DNA from: Bacteroidota bacterium
GTDB taxonomy: Bacteria; Bacteroidota; Bacteroidia; Chitinophagales; Chitinophagaceae
NCBI GenBank assembly: GCA_013285915.1
Contig: JABDGS010000025.1
Coordinates: 1 to 42,417 of the forward strand
Reading direction: 5' to 3'
DNA length: 42,417 bases
Shown here: piece by piece, positions 7,583 through 15,465 of the stretch
Layout: every line of letters begins with the position of its first letter
How positions within the stretch are numbered: the first letter of the stretch is position 1
The notes under the pieces: generated by a model
Told to the model about the DNA's origin: nothing
Seen by the model: the letters and a program-made list of their open reading frames with translations, nothing else
Database searches by the model: none
Translations under genes and position numbers: made by a program

Positions 7583-8824
7583 ATGTCAGAAATATTTCTT
7601 CCAAAAGAGAAACATATTAAATTGCCGGAAGGCTCAATCGAAAAGCAAACAACCACGCTTAACCTTGGCCCTACCCACCCGGCAACGCATGGCGTTTTTC
7701 AAAATATACTGGAGCTGGATGGTGAGCGTGTTGTATCTGCAGAACAAACGGTAGGTTATATTCACCGCGCTTTTGAAAAGCTTGCTGAGCGCAGGCCGCT
7801 ATACCAAATTACAACACTTACTGACAGGTTAAATTATTGCTCAAGCCCTATTAACAACATGGGCTGGCATATAACATGCGAAAAACTGCTAAAGGTAAAA
7901 ACACCAAAACGTGTGGACTACCTGCGTGTTGTAATAATGGAGCTTTCAAGAATTACTGACCACCTGATATGCAATTCAGTTGTTGGTGTTGATGCCGGTG
8001 CATTTACGCCATTTTTATATGTAATGCAGTACCGCGAACTGGTGTATGAGATATATGAAGAAATTTGCGGCAGCCGCCTTACTACCAACATTGGCAGGAT
8101 AGGTGGCTTTGAAAGAAATTTTACCAATGCTGCATTTACCAAATTAGAGAAATTCTTAAAGGAATATCCGCGTGTGTTACGTGAATTTGAGAAACTGCTG
8201 CAGCGCAACCGTATTTTTATGGAGCGCACCATGGGCACCGGGCCAATAAGCGCCGAAAGGGCTGTTAATTATGGTTTTACCGGCCCCAACCTGCGTGCTG
8301 CCGGTGTTGACTATGATGTACGTGTGCATACGCCTTACAGCAGTTATGAGGATTTTGATTTTACTGTTCCGGTAGGTAAAACAGGCGATTGTTACGACAG
8401 GTTTTTGGTGCGCAACCAGGAAATGTGGCAATCACTGAATATAATTAACCAGGCTTACCAAAAAATACAGGAATTTAAAGGTGCAGAGGCAGAAGTTTAT
8501 CATGCTGATGTGCCAGAATATTACCTGCCGGAGAAAGAAGACGTTTATACAAAAATGGAAGCGCTTATATGGCACTTTAAAATTGTGATGGGTGAAACAG
8601 AGATACCTAAAGGTGAAGTATACCAGAGTGTTGAAGGTGGTAACGGTGAGGTTGGTTATTACTTAATAAGCGATGGTGGCCGTACACCATACAGGCTGCA
8701 TTTCAGGCGGCCATGTTTTATATATTACCAGGCATATTCCGAGCTTACAAAAGGTGCAATGCTTAGCGATGCGGTAATAACCATGAGCAGCCTTAACCTT
8801 ATAGCAGGTGAAATGGATGCATAA
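7583..8824 (+). CDS. nuoD: NADH-quinone oxidoreductase subunit D
   Basis: 413 aa, the 49-kDa subunit forming the quinone pocket with NuoB. Motifs: LNLGPTHPATHG near the N-terminus (quinone-binding His region), YIHRAFEKLAE, and the C-terminal SDGGRTPYRLHFRRPCF. I prefer the ATG at 7583 (MSEIFLPKE) over the in-frame ATG at 7571. The earlier one lies inside the hairpin-linked G-run (GGGGATGGGGG), and in other nuo genes the same kind of hairpin precedes the start by 7-14 nt. The protein is full length. An NTF2-like gene follows 12 nt later. Confidence 0.96.
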   Translation: MSEIFLPKEKHIKLPEGSIEKQTTTLNLGPTHPATHGVFQNILELDGERVVSAEQTVGYIHRAFEKLAERRPLYQITTLTDRLNYCSSPINNMGWHITCEKLLKVKTPKRVDYLRVVIMELSRITDHLICNSVVGVDAGAFTPFLYVMQYRELVYEIYEEICGSRLTTNIGRIGGFERNFTNAAFTKLEKFLKEYPRVLREFEKLLQRNRIFMERTMGTGPISAERAVNYGFTGPNLRAAGVDYDVRVHTPYSSYEDFDFTVPVGKTGDCYDRFLVRNQEMWQSLNIINQAYQKIQEFKGAEAEVYHADVPEYYLPEKEDVYTKMEALIWHFKIVMGETEIPKGEVYQSVEGGNGEVGYYLISDGGRTPYRLHFRRPCFIYYQAYSELTKGAMLSDAVITMSSLNLIAGEMDA

Positions 8825-8836
8825 ATAAAATAGAAC

Positions 8837-9355
8837 TTGAGAAAAATTGCACTGATAGCCGTTTTATGTACCACGCTGCAAAATATGCAGGCAGGGGCAC
8901 AAGTAACCACAAAGTTTGGCGATGTGGTTAATACGCTTGACGGAATAATGAAGGCTTATTACGTTGTTGCTGTAAAAAAAGGCGGAAAGGTTAGTTACCA
9001 GCTCGATAGTTGTTTGCACATAAAAAATCCCGGGATTGGCATCTTGCAAATAGGTAAAGATGGAAAGCCGGTGATGCATTACATGACGCTGAAGGAATAT
9101 CATAAAAAGGTTGATGGGCAATTGGAGAAAGATGGATTTGATGAAAAAGAGATAAGCCGCAAAGTGGAGCATTTTGGCAATATGTACCATGTGTGGAGTA
9201 CTTATGAATCAAGAAACGAAGCAGGCGGCCCGGTAATAGAGCGTGGCATAAACAGCGTAGAGTTATATTTTGACGGAGCGAGGTTTTGGATAACAGGCTG
9301 GACATTTGACAGTGAGCGAAAGGACAACCCATTACCAAAGGAATATCTACAATAG
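8837..9355 (+). CDS. Secreted NTF2/SnoaL-like protein
   Basis: 172 aa starting with TTG at 8837. The first 22 residues (MRKIALIAVLCTTLQNMQAGAQ) form a signal peptide, which supports this start. The rest looks like the cone-shaped NTF2/SnoaL fold: a helix with VVNTLDGIMKAYYVV, a central helix region YHKKVDGQLEKDGF, then beta strands HVWSTYESR, INSVELYFDG and RFWITGWTFDSE. No catalytic residues are identifiable. Proteins of this shape occur as small-ligand binders or enzymes. It lies between nuoD and nuoE on the same strand and is unlikely to be part of complex I. Confidence 0.6.
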   Translation: MRKIALIAVLCTTLQNMQAGAQVTTKFGDVVNTLDGIMKAYYVVAVKKGGKVSYQLDSCLHIKNPGIGILQIGKDGKPVMHYMTLKEYHKKVDGQLEKDGFDEKEISRKVEHFGNMYHVWSTYESRNEAGGPVIERGINSVELYFDGARFWITGWTFDSERKDNPLPKEYLQ

Positions 9356-9358
9356 AAA

Positions 9359-9586
9359 ATGGAGCAGAAAAGAAAAATAGAGGTGGTTGGAAGAAAACTT
9401 TCTTTTGCTGAGGCGGAAGATGAGGATATTTTTTATTGGGCAGATAAAACCCCACAAGAAAGGCTTGCCGAAACGGAAAGGCTAAGACGATTGGTTTGGA
9501 CACATAAGCTGGGTAAATACCCAACTAAAATGGAAAAAGTGGGCAGGGTAATTTCAAAAAGTGAATTAGATAAAGATGATTTTTGA
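9359..9586 (+). CDS. Small charged protein paired with a nucleotidyltransferase
   Basis: 75 aa, rich in Glu, Lys and Arg, with no signal peptide or membrane helix. It contains PQERLAETERLRRLVW (residues 39-54), probably a helix. It overlaps the next gene by 11 nt, so the two are probably translationally coupled. A small ORF of this kind commonly precedes nucleotidyltransferase genes in Bacteroidota, so it could be the partner in a toxin-antitoxin or abortive-infection type pair. That function is inference from arrangement; I recognise no named domain. Confidence 0.6.
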   Translation: MEQKRKIEVVGRKLSFAEAEDEDIFYWADKTPQERLAETERLRRLVWTHKLGKYPTKMEKVGRVISKSELDKDDF

Positions 9587-10037
9587 TAACCTTTTCCTTG
9601 AGTTTATTGATGCGCTTAATAAGAATGATGCAAAGTATGTTTTGATTGGTGGTTATGCGGTTATAATTCATGGGGGTAACAGGCTTACAGGTGATATGGA
9701 TATTTTTATTCAGCGAAATAAAGAAAACGCTGTAAAAGTATTAAGGGCTATAAATGACTTCGGGTTAGGAAGCATTGGTTTTACAGAAGATGACTTGACT
9801 AATGAGGATATGGTTATCCAAATGGGCATTGTCCCATTTCGAATTGATATCCTCAATTCAATACCGGGTGTTACTTTTGAGGAGGCTTATAATACAGCTA
9901 TTACATATGAGGAGGGTGGTATTGAAGTGAAATGTATTCATATTAACCAGCTTCTTGCTAATAAAAAAGCTGTAGCAAGGAATAAGGATTTGATGGATGT
10001 TAAAACATTGGAAAAAATTCTTAAAAGAAAGAAATAA
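9576..10037 (+). CDS. Nucleotidyltransferase (MNT/AbiEii-like, DUF6036-type)
   Basis: 153 aa. The minimal nucleotidyltransferase signature is visible: IGGYAVIIHGGNRLTGDMDIFI, i.e. GG-x-AV-x-HG-x-R-x-T-x-D-x-D, with the metal-binding aspartates in DMDI and a third Asp in FRIDILNSI. The C-terminal VKCIHINQLLANKKAVARNKDLMDVKTLE block (substrate-region lysines and Arg) is typical of AbiEii/DUF6036-like proteins. These transfer NMPs to protein or tRNA targets and often act as toxins or antitoxins. The gene overlaps its small upstream partner and ends directly at the nuoE start (TAAATG), so it is embedded in the nuo operon. Confidence 0.8.
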   Translation: MIFDNLFLEFIDALNKNDAKYVLIGGYAVIIHGGNRLTGDMDIFIQRNKENAVKVLRAINDFGLGSIGFTEDDLTNEDMVIQMGIVPFRIDILNSIPGVTFEEAYNTAITYEEGGIEVKCIHINQLLANKKAVARNKDLMDVKTLEKILKRKK

Positions 10038-10541
10038 ATGAACGTTCAGTTTACACAGGAAAAATTAGATAAGATAAACGAGATAATTAGCCGTTACCCG
10101 CAAGGTAAGCAAAAAAGCGCGTTGTTGCCGGTATTGCACATTGCGCAGGACACTTTTGGCGGCTGGCTTAGTGCCGAAACCATGGACTATGTAGCAGAAC
10201 TATTGAACATACTGCCAATCGAAGTGTATGAGGTTGCTACTTTTTACAGCATGTACAATTTAAAGCCAGTAGGCAAATACATGTTTGAGGTTTGTCAAAC
10301 AGGGCCATGCATGATAAACGGCTGTGATGATATTATTGCTTATATAGGTGAGAAGTTAAGTATTAAACCAGGCGAAACAACGGCAGATGGTTTATTTAGT
10401 TTAAAAACCGTGGAATGTCTTGGCGCTTGTGGTTATGCACCTATGATGCAGTTAGGCAAAACCTTTCGTGAGCATTTAACAAAAGAAAAGGTTGACCAAA
10501 TTATTGATGAATGCAGAAAGCACGCAGCAACAAATAATTAA
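10038..10541 (+). CDS. nuoE: NADH-quinone oxidoreductase subunit E
   Basis: 167 aa, the 24-kDa subunit with a thioredoxin-like fold and [2Fe-2S] cluster N1a. The ligands are C86 and C91 (VCQTGPCM) and C127 and C131 (ECLGACGYAP). It partners with NuoF in the NADH-oxidising module. Its ATG abuts the stop codon of the nucleotidyltransferase gene, and a broken DUF2442-type gene starts 4 nt after its own stop. Confidence 0.97.
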   Translation: MNVQFTQEKLDKINEIISRYPQGKQKSALLPVLHIAQDTFGGWLSAETMDYVAELLNILPIEVYEVATFYSMYNLKPVGKYMFEVCQTGPCMINGCDDIIAYIGEKLSIKPGETTADGLFSLKTVECLGACGYAPMMQLGKTFREHLTKEKVDQIIDECRKHAATNN

Positions 10542-10545
10542 AAGG

Positions 10546-10810
10546 ATGGATAAATTAATTCCATATTTAAAATCAGCAACAGCTTTACCGGGTTATAAGC
10601 TGATGGTTGAATTTGAAGACGGGGTACTGGAAAAATAAAGGTGTTTTTGAATATTGGGCTAAAGAGGAGAATTTTAAGGCTTTTAAAATAACGAAGGATA
10701 AAAAACTTGAGTGGGGTGAGGATATTGATATGGACCCAGACGCATTTTATTTAAAATTGGTTGGAAAATCGTTTGAGGAACAGCAACTGACAATCGTATT
10801 ACAAAAATAG
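10546..10810 (+). pseudogene. Frameshifted DUF2442-like gene
   Basis: The frame from the ATG at 10546 reads MDKLIPYLKSATALPGYKLM, then VEFEDGVLEK, and stops at 10633-10635. The continuation KGVFEYWAKEENFKAFKI, then LEWGEDIDMDPDAFYLKL, is in a different frame (open from about 10607 to 10810). Together they give the usual DUF2442 order: N-terminal 'Y-L-v-F-DG', central 'KGVF..L.d...F' and C-terminal 'i-W--G-d--Pd-LY'. The junction near 10615-10640 also seems to lack several residues (the 'G-vDL' strand). So the gene carries a small deletion or frameshift, or the sequence has an error. DUF2442 proteins often pair with DUF4160 in toxin-antitoxin-like modules, but no DUF4160 gene is present. Confidence 0.7.
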
Positions 10811-10830
10811 AACCATTAAAATAATTTCTT

Positions 10831-11241
10831 ATGCAACTAATACCGTATTTACATTTCAAGGGCAATGCCGAAGAAGTATTAAACTTCTATAAAGACGCGT
10901 TGGGCGGTGAAATTTTAATGATCAGCCGATATGGCGATAGCCCTATGCCTGTTGATGAGGCTATGAAAAATAAGATCATCCACTCAAGGCTGCAGTTTGG
11001 CAATAATAATTTAGTTATGATCTCTGATAGCTTTAATGGGGATATGGCTAACCCGGGTGGAAACATCCAGCTAAGCCTTGGCATGACTGACGAAGCAAAG
11101 GCAACAGAGGTATTTGATAAATTAAGTGAAGGTGGCAAAGTAACCATGCCGTTACAAAAACAGTATTGGGGAGATGTATTTGGTATGCTGCAGGATAAAT
11201 TTGGTATATCATGGATGGTTAATTGTGAGGTTAAAAAATAG
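10831..11241 (+). CDS. VOC-superfamily protein, PhnB/YjdN-like
   Basis: 136 aa. The N-terminus MQLIPYLHFKGNAEEVLNFY and the following ALGGEI are the classic opening of PhnB-type glyoxalase/bleomycin-resistance/dioxygenase (VOC) proteins. The C-terminal WGDVFGMLQDKFGISWMVN also matches the family. The fold is a dimer of beta-alpha-beta-beta-beta modules. The substrate is not predictable. It sits between the broken DUF2442 gene and nuoF, and probably has no respiratory role. Confidence 0.88.
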   Translation: MQLIPYLHFKGNAEEVLNFYKDALGGEILMISRYGDSPMPVDEAMKNKIIHSRLQFGNNNLVMISDSFNGDMANPGGNIQLSLGMTDEAKATEVFDKLSEGGKVTMPLQKQYWGDVFGMLQDKFGISWMVNCEVKK

Positions 11242-11262
11242 CAATAATTAGCAACACAAATA

Positions 11263-11275
11263 TCCCCTATGGGGA
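11263..11275 (+). promoter_or_regulatory. Compact hairpin before nuoF (TCCCC-TAT-GGGGA)
   Basis: Perfect 5-bp stem with a 3-nt loop, 13 nt before the nuoF ATG. No T-run follows, so it does not look like a terminator. Confidence 0.55.
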
Positions 11276-11288
11276 ATAGAGCTAAAGC

Positions 11289-12638
11289 ATGAAAAAAATA
11301 CTTTTAGAAAACGACCACATTGAAGGAATAAGATTTTACGATGCTTATCGTAAAAACGGTGGTTACAGAAGTGTGGAAAAAGCACTTAAAACCATGTCGC
11401 CCGATGCGATAGTGGAAGAGGTGAAGAAGAGCGGTTTGCGAGGTCGTGGAGGTGCAGGTTTTCCTACCGGTTTAAAATGGAGTTTTATTGCCAAGCCTGA
11501 AGGTGTGCCCCGTCACCTGGTTTGCAATGCTGATGAAAGTGAACCCGGCACTTTTAAAGACAGGTACCTGATGGAGTTTCTTCCGCACTTGCTGGTTGAA
11601 GGATTGATAGTAAGCTCATTTGCTTTAGGCTCAAACGTAACATATATATACATCCGCGGTGAATATGCCTGGATAGTTGATATACTTGAACAGGCCATTG
11701 CCGAAGCAAAAACCAACGGCTTTCTTGGTAAAAATATTTTAGGCAGCGGCTTTGATTGCGAAATTTATGTACACCGGGGTGCCGGCGCTTATATATGTGG
11801 TGAAGAGACAGCATTGATCGAAAGTCTTGAGGGTAAACGTGGCAACCCACGCATAAAACCGCCATTCCCGGCTGTAAAAGGTGCATGGGACAGGCCAACT
11901 GTTGTAAACAATGTTGAAACACTGGCGGCAATAGTACCTATAATAAACATGGGTGCTGATGAATATGCAAAAATTGGTGTCGGCCGTTCAACAGGAACAA
12001 AACTTATCTCTGCTTGCGGCAATATAAACAAGCCCGGCGTGTATGAGATTGATATGACTATTTCAGTAGAAGAGTTTATTTATAGTGATGAATATTGCGG
12101 TGGTATACCTAATGGTAAGCGGCTTAAAGCATGTATTCCGGGCGGTTCTTCTGTACCTATTCTTCCTGCTAATCTTCTTTTAAAAACAGCTAAGGGTGAA
12201 ACGCGTATAATGAACTATGAAAGCCTTAGCGATGGTGGCTTTGCAACTGGCAGCATGATGGGGAGCGGAGGCTTTATCGTGTATGATGAAGACCAGTGTG
12301 TAGTAAGAAACACCTATACCCTTGCGAGATTTTACCGTCACGAGAGTTGCGGGCAATGCTCGCCCTGCCGCGAAGGGACAGGATGGATGGAAAAGATCTT
12401 GAAGAATATTGACATGGGCAAGGGTAAAATGAGTGATATTGATTTGTTGTGGGATATACAAAGCAAAATTGAAGGCAATACTATTTGCCCTCTGGGCGAT
12501 GCCGCTGCCTGGCCGGTTGCCGCAGCAATAAGGCATTTCAGGGATGAGTTTGAGTGGCACGTAATGTACCCTGAAGAAGCAGTGAAAAGAAATTATGGCC
12601 TGGCGCATTACGCAGATGCAAGGCCTATGATGGCATAA
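11289..12638 (+). CDS. nuoF: NADH-quinone oxidoreductase subunit F
   Basis: 449 aa, the 51-kDa subunit that binds NADH and FMN and holds [4Fe-4S] cluster N3. The glycine-rich GLRGRGGAGFPTGLKW is at residues 49-64 and the FMN-region YICGEETALIESLEG is in the middle. Cluster ligands are C354, C357 and C360 (ESCGQCSPCREG) and C400 (NTICPLGDAAAWP). The length is normal. The hairpin at 11263-11275 precedes the start. The ATPase gene follows 18 nt after the stop. Confidence 0.97.
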   Translation: MKKILLENDHIEGIRFYDAYRKNGGYRSVEKALKTMSPDAIVEEVKKSGLRGRGGAGFPTGLKWSFIAKPEGVPRHLVCNADESEPGTFKDRYLMEFLPHLLVEGLIVSSFALGSNVTYIYIRGEYAWIVDILEQAIAEAKTNGFLGKNILGSGFDCEIYVHRGAGAYICGEETALIESLEGKRGNPRIKPPFPAVKGAWDRPTVVNNVETLAAIVPIINMGADEYAKIGVGRSTGTKLISACGNINKPGVYEIDMTISVEEFIYSDEYCGGIPNGKRLKACIPGGSSVPILPANLLLKTAKGETRIMNYESLSDGGFATGSMMGSGGFIVYDEDQCVVRNTYTLARFYRHESCGQCSPCREGTGWMEKILKNIDMGKGKMSDIDLLWDIQSKIEGNTICPLGDAAAWPVAAAIRHFRDEFEWHVMYPEEAVKRNYGLAHYADARPMMA

Positions 12639-12656
12639 TGAAATTAACAAATAGGA

Positions 12657-13742
12657 ATGGAGCACATTAAGAATATAGAAATTAAAAACTTTAAATCTAT
12701 ACGGCATCAAAAAATTGAAGATTGCCGTAGGGTTAACGTTTTTATTGGCTATCCTAATGTGGGCAAGAGCAATATATTGGAGGCATTATCATTATTTTCT
12801 ATAGATGAATCAAATTTAAATTTTTCTTCTTTTATACGAATAGCGGATTTAACTACGCTTTTTTTTAATGGCGAGATTGAGCGGCAGTTAGAAGTGCGTA
12901 TTAATGACAAGCATAGGTTTATTGGCCGGCATAAAGATGATGCTATTTTACTGGAAGAGCAATTTGAAAGCGAAAATACATCCTTTGAAAAAAATGATGA
13001 ACAAACTTTGTATCGGGATAACAGCGATAAAGTTTGGATTAAAAAAAATTTTCAACTTGGGGTAGGCAAAGAAGATAAGAAAAATATTTTCAATTACAGA
13101 AATCAAGGTGCATATACAGACGATAAATTGAGTTCAATAAGGAAATACCATTTCTTAAAAGAACCTAAATATTCAAATCACGGATTTTCTCAATTGAATT
13201 ATCCTTATGGAACGAATATCTTTAATATAATACAATCTAATGAAGATATACTTAACTCTGTTTTTGAACTCTTTGAAACATATGGCTTGAGCTTTACCTA
13301 CGATAATAGGCTTCAGCAATATACTATACTTAAAAAAGTTGGAAAGAAAATATTTACAATCCCTTATGACTTAGTCGCAGATACTTTGCAACGAGTGATT
13401 TTTTACAAAGCAACTATTTTAAGTAATAAAGACTCAATCTTGCTCTTTGAAGAGCCTGAAGCACATATGTTTCCGCCGTATATCAGTAAATTGACTTCTG
13501 ATATAATATTAGACAAAAATGACAATCAATATTTTATAACAACTCATAGCCCTTTTGTTATAAATGACTTTATGGAGGATTTAGATGTGGCCGAACTAGG
13601 TGTTTATGCAGTTGGGTATGAAAAAGTAACAGGAGAAACAATTATAAGAAGGTTGACTGATAAAGAATTGCAGGAGATATATCAATATGGGGTAGATTTG
13701 TTTTTTAATCTCGAAGACTATCTGAAGCATGCTGTCTCCTAA
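12657..13742 (+). CDS. AAA ATPase (AAA_15/AAA_21, OLD-like) of a putative two-gene defence system
   Basis: 361 aa. The N-terminus MEHIKNIEIKNFKSI is the standard SMC/RecF/OLD-type opening. Walker A is GYPNVGKS (31-38). Walker B is LLFEEPEAHMFP (about 262-273), followed by FITTHSPFVIND (about 293-304), the D-loop/H-loop region of AAA_21/OLD ATPases. The middle (about 60-220) is divergent and probably contains the coiled or effector-contact insertion. No nuclease domain is fused to it. The stop overlaps the next gene by 14 nt. The DNA is AT-rich: hand count at 13081-13140 gives 15 G+C of 60, versus 30 of 60 at 11821-11880 in nuoF. This suggests recent transfer into the nuo operon. Defence is inferred from architecture. 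Confidence 0.85.
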   Translation: MEHIKNIEIKNFKSIRHQKIEDCRRVNVFIGYPNVGKSNILEALSLFSIDESNLNFSSFIRIADLTTLFFNGEIERQLEVRINDKHRFIGRHKDDAILLEEQFESENTSFEKNDEQTLYRDNSDKVWIKKNFQLGVGKEDKKNIFNYRNQGAYTDDKLSSIRKYHFLKEPKYSNHGFSQLNYPYGTNIFNIIQSNEDILNSVFELFETYGLSFTYDNRLQQYTILKKVGKKIFTIPYDLVADTLQRVIFYKATILSNKDSILLFEEPEAHMFPPYISKLTSDIILDKNDNQYFITTHSPFVINDFMEDLDVAELGVYAVGYEKVTGETIIRRLTDKELQEIYQYGVDLFFNLEDYLKHAVS

Positions 13743-14292
13743 ATCTGTTATACCTGAATGTAATATAGACAGTTGCTTGTTTAATACTCTTTTAGGTTTT
13801 GAAAAGGAGGGTGTAAACCATACAAAGGGTAATGCTACAGTTGCAAAAAAGATGGAAGGCAGGTTTGTTAATTTATTCTGTATCGGCGTAATAGATAAGG
13901 ATAAACGGGACCTAAAATATTTGACAGATAACTTTGAAAGATTGGTTAATGCAGATGTTGAAGAGTATTTTAGGTTACACAAACATAAAAGCAGGCATCA
14001 TTACATAATACAATTGGTACCTGTTATTGAAACATGGATTTGTAATATTGCTGAGCAGCTTGATATTAATATCAGAGATTTTGGTATCAATGCACAGTCT
14101 CCGAAAGAATTGTTGCATATCACAAAATCGGTTAGCAGTAAAAATGATGTGAGGTTTGTGGGGCTTTTTAAAGAATTTCAAAATAAAGCAACTGAAATAA
14201 ACTTTGTTCCTTTGCTAAAATTGAAAACAGTGACTAAATTGATTTTAGAAAAAAACTATAACTTAGATATTAACGAATTAACAAATGGCTGA
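13729..14292 (+). CDS. Small Toprim-like partner of the AAA ATPase (tentative)
   Basis: 187 aa, unrecognised as a named family. It begins inside the ATPase gene (14-nt overlap), and its TGA stop overlaps the nuoG start (ATGGCTGA, 8 nt shared). Three features fit a minimal Toprim or DUF3226/DUF4435-like nuclease fold: an N-terminal acidic residue in VIPECNIDSCLFNTLLGF (E10, D14), and a hydrophobic strand ending in an acidic pair, FCIGVIDKDKRD (D56, D58). The basic stretch KHKSRHHYIIQLVPVIETWI lies further on. ATPase plus Toprim-type partner is the layout of PARIS (AriA/AriB) and related systems, though this protein is shorter. It is AT-rich like the ATPase gene. The fold assignment is uncertain. 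Confidence 0.5.
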   Translation: MLSPKSVIPECNIDSCLFNTLLGFEKEGVNHTKGNATVAKKMEGRFVNLFCIGVIDKDKRDLKYLTDNFERLVNADVEEYFRLHKHKSRHHYIIQLVPVIETWICNIAEQLDINIRDFGINAQSPKELLHITKSVSSKNDVRFVGLFKEFQNKATEINFVPLLKLKTVTKLILEKNYNLDINELTNG

Positions 14293-15406
14293 TACTCCAT
14301 TATTTAAAGTAACAATTGATAACATAACCATACAGGTGCCTGCCGGCACAACAATTTTGGAGGCAGCGCGCAAAATTGGTGGGGAAGTAGCGCCGCCGGC
14401 TATGTGCTTTTACAGCAAGCTAAAAGGCAGTGGTGGTAAATGCCGTACCTGCCTGGTGGAAATCTCAAAAGGCTCAGAAAAAGACCCCCGCCCTATGCCA
14501 AAGCTGCAGGCAAGTTGCAGAACAACGGTGATGGATGGCATGGAGGTTAAAAATATAACCAGTCCTAAGGTACTTGATGCCCGCGCAGGTGTGGTAGAAA
14601 TACTGTTGATAAACCACCCGCTGGATTGCCCTATTTGCGACCAGGCTGGTGAGTGTGATCTGCAGAACCTTAGCTACGAACATGGTAAGTCAGGCACGCG
14701 GTATGAGTTTCAGCGCCGTACTTTTAAAAAGCACGCGCTGGGTGATTATATACAACTGCACATGACACGCTGCATACTTTGTTACCGTTGCGTATTTACT
14801 GCAGATCAGCTTACAGCTAAAAGGGAACATGGTATATTAGACCGTGGCGATCATTCTGAGATTGCGACATTTATTGAAAAGAACCTGCATAATGATTTTA
14901 TAGGAAATGTTATTGACGTTTGCCCGGTAGGTGCATTAACTGACAGAACATTTAGGTTTAAAAACCGTGTATGGTTTACAAAGCCTATTGATGCGCACCG
15001 CAACTGCCCTACATGCTGCGGCGAAGTACAGTTATGGATGAGGGGTGATGAAGTGTTCAGGGTTACTGCAAGAAAAGATGAATGGGGTGAGATAAAAGAA
15101 GCATCAAATGGTAAAACCGGCTGGATTTGTAATGAATGCCGTTTTGAAAAGAAACATATAAATGATTGGGTTATTGAAGGGCCGTCGAAAATTGACCGGC
15201 ATTCAGTAATTGCGCAGGGCCATTATGTGGGTATTACAAAACCGCATGAAACAATTGAGGAAGTAATGAATGGCAGCAAGCCAAGAATATTCCTGAATAT
15301 TCATGATGTTAGTGAAGTGAATAAGCCGTCAGTAGATTTGAGTTTAATTGAAGGACCGGCACATTCGGAAGATTTTAATACCGCAACCCCTAAACAGCTT
15401 AATTAG
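14285..15406 (+). CDS. nuoG: NADH-quinone oxidoreductase subunit G, short form
   Basis: 373 aa. It carries the N-terminal Fe-S modules: [2Fe-2S] N1b (C41, C53, C56, C78); N5 with one histidine ligand (H111, C115, C118, C124 in HPLDCPICDQAGECDL); and N4 (C163, C166, C169, C213). A further CPTC/CNEC pattern (C241, C244, C282, C285) resembles the N7-type cluster site. The large molybdopterin-oxidoreductase-like domain of the E. coli and Thermus proteins (about 900 and 780 aa) is absent, as is usual in Bacteroidota, so I do not regard it as a truncation by mutation. The last 70 residues are low in motif content. The start overlaps the upstream stop. Confidence 0.93.
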   Translation: MADTPLFKVTIDNITIQVPAGTTILEAARKIGGEVAPPAMCFYSKLKGSGGKCRTCLVEISKGSEKDPRPMPKLQASCRTTVMDGMEVKNITSPKVLDARAGVVEILLINHPLDCPICDQAGECDLQNLSYEHGKSGTRYEFQRRTFKKHALGDYIQLHMTRCILCYRCVFTADQLTAKREHGILDRGDHSEIATFIEKNLHNDFIGNVIDVCPVGALTDRTFRFKNRVWFTKPIDAHRNCPTCCGEVQLWMRGDEVFRVTARKDEWGEIKEASNGKTGWICNECRFEKKHINDWVIEGPSKIDRHSVIAQGHYVGITKPHETIEEVMNGSKPRIFLNIHDVSEVNKPSVDLSLIEGPAHSEDFNTATPKQLN

Positions 15407-15442
15407 GGGAAAGGAGGAAAAAAGTTTTTACTAACAATAAAA

Positions 15443-15456
15443 GCCCCTTTTGGGGC
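15443..15456 (+). promoter_or_regulatory. Compact hairpin before nuoH (GCCCC-TTTT-GGGGC)
   Basis: Perfect 5-bp GC stem with a T4 loop, 9 nt before the nuoH ATG, followed by CAGGG. There is no T-run after the stem. Confidence 0.6.
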
Positions 15457-15465
15457 GCAGGGTTT

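Noticed and set aside
14285..15406. NuoG as a truncated pseudogene
   Set aside because: All Fe-S ligands of the N-terminal modules are intact and the short form is known in this phylum.
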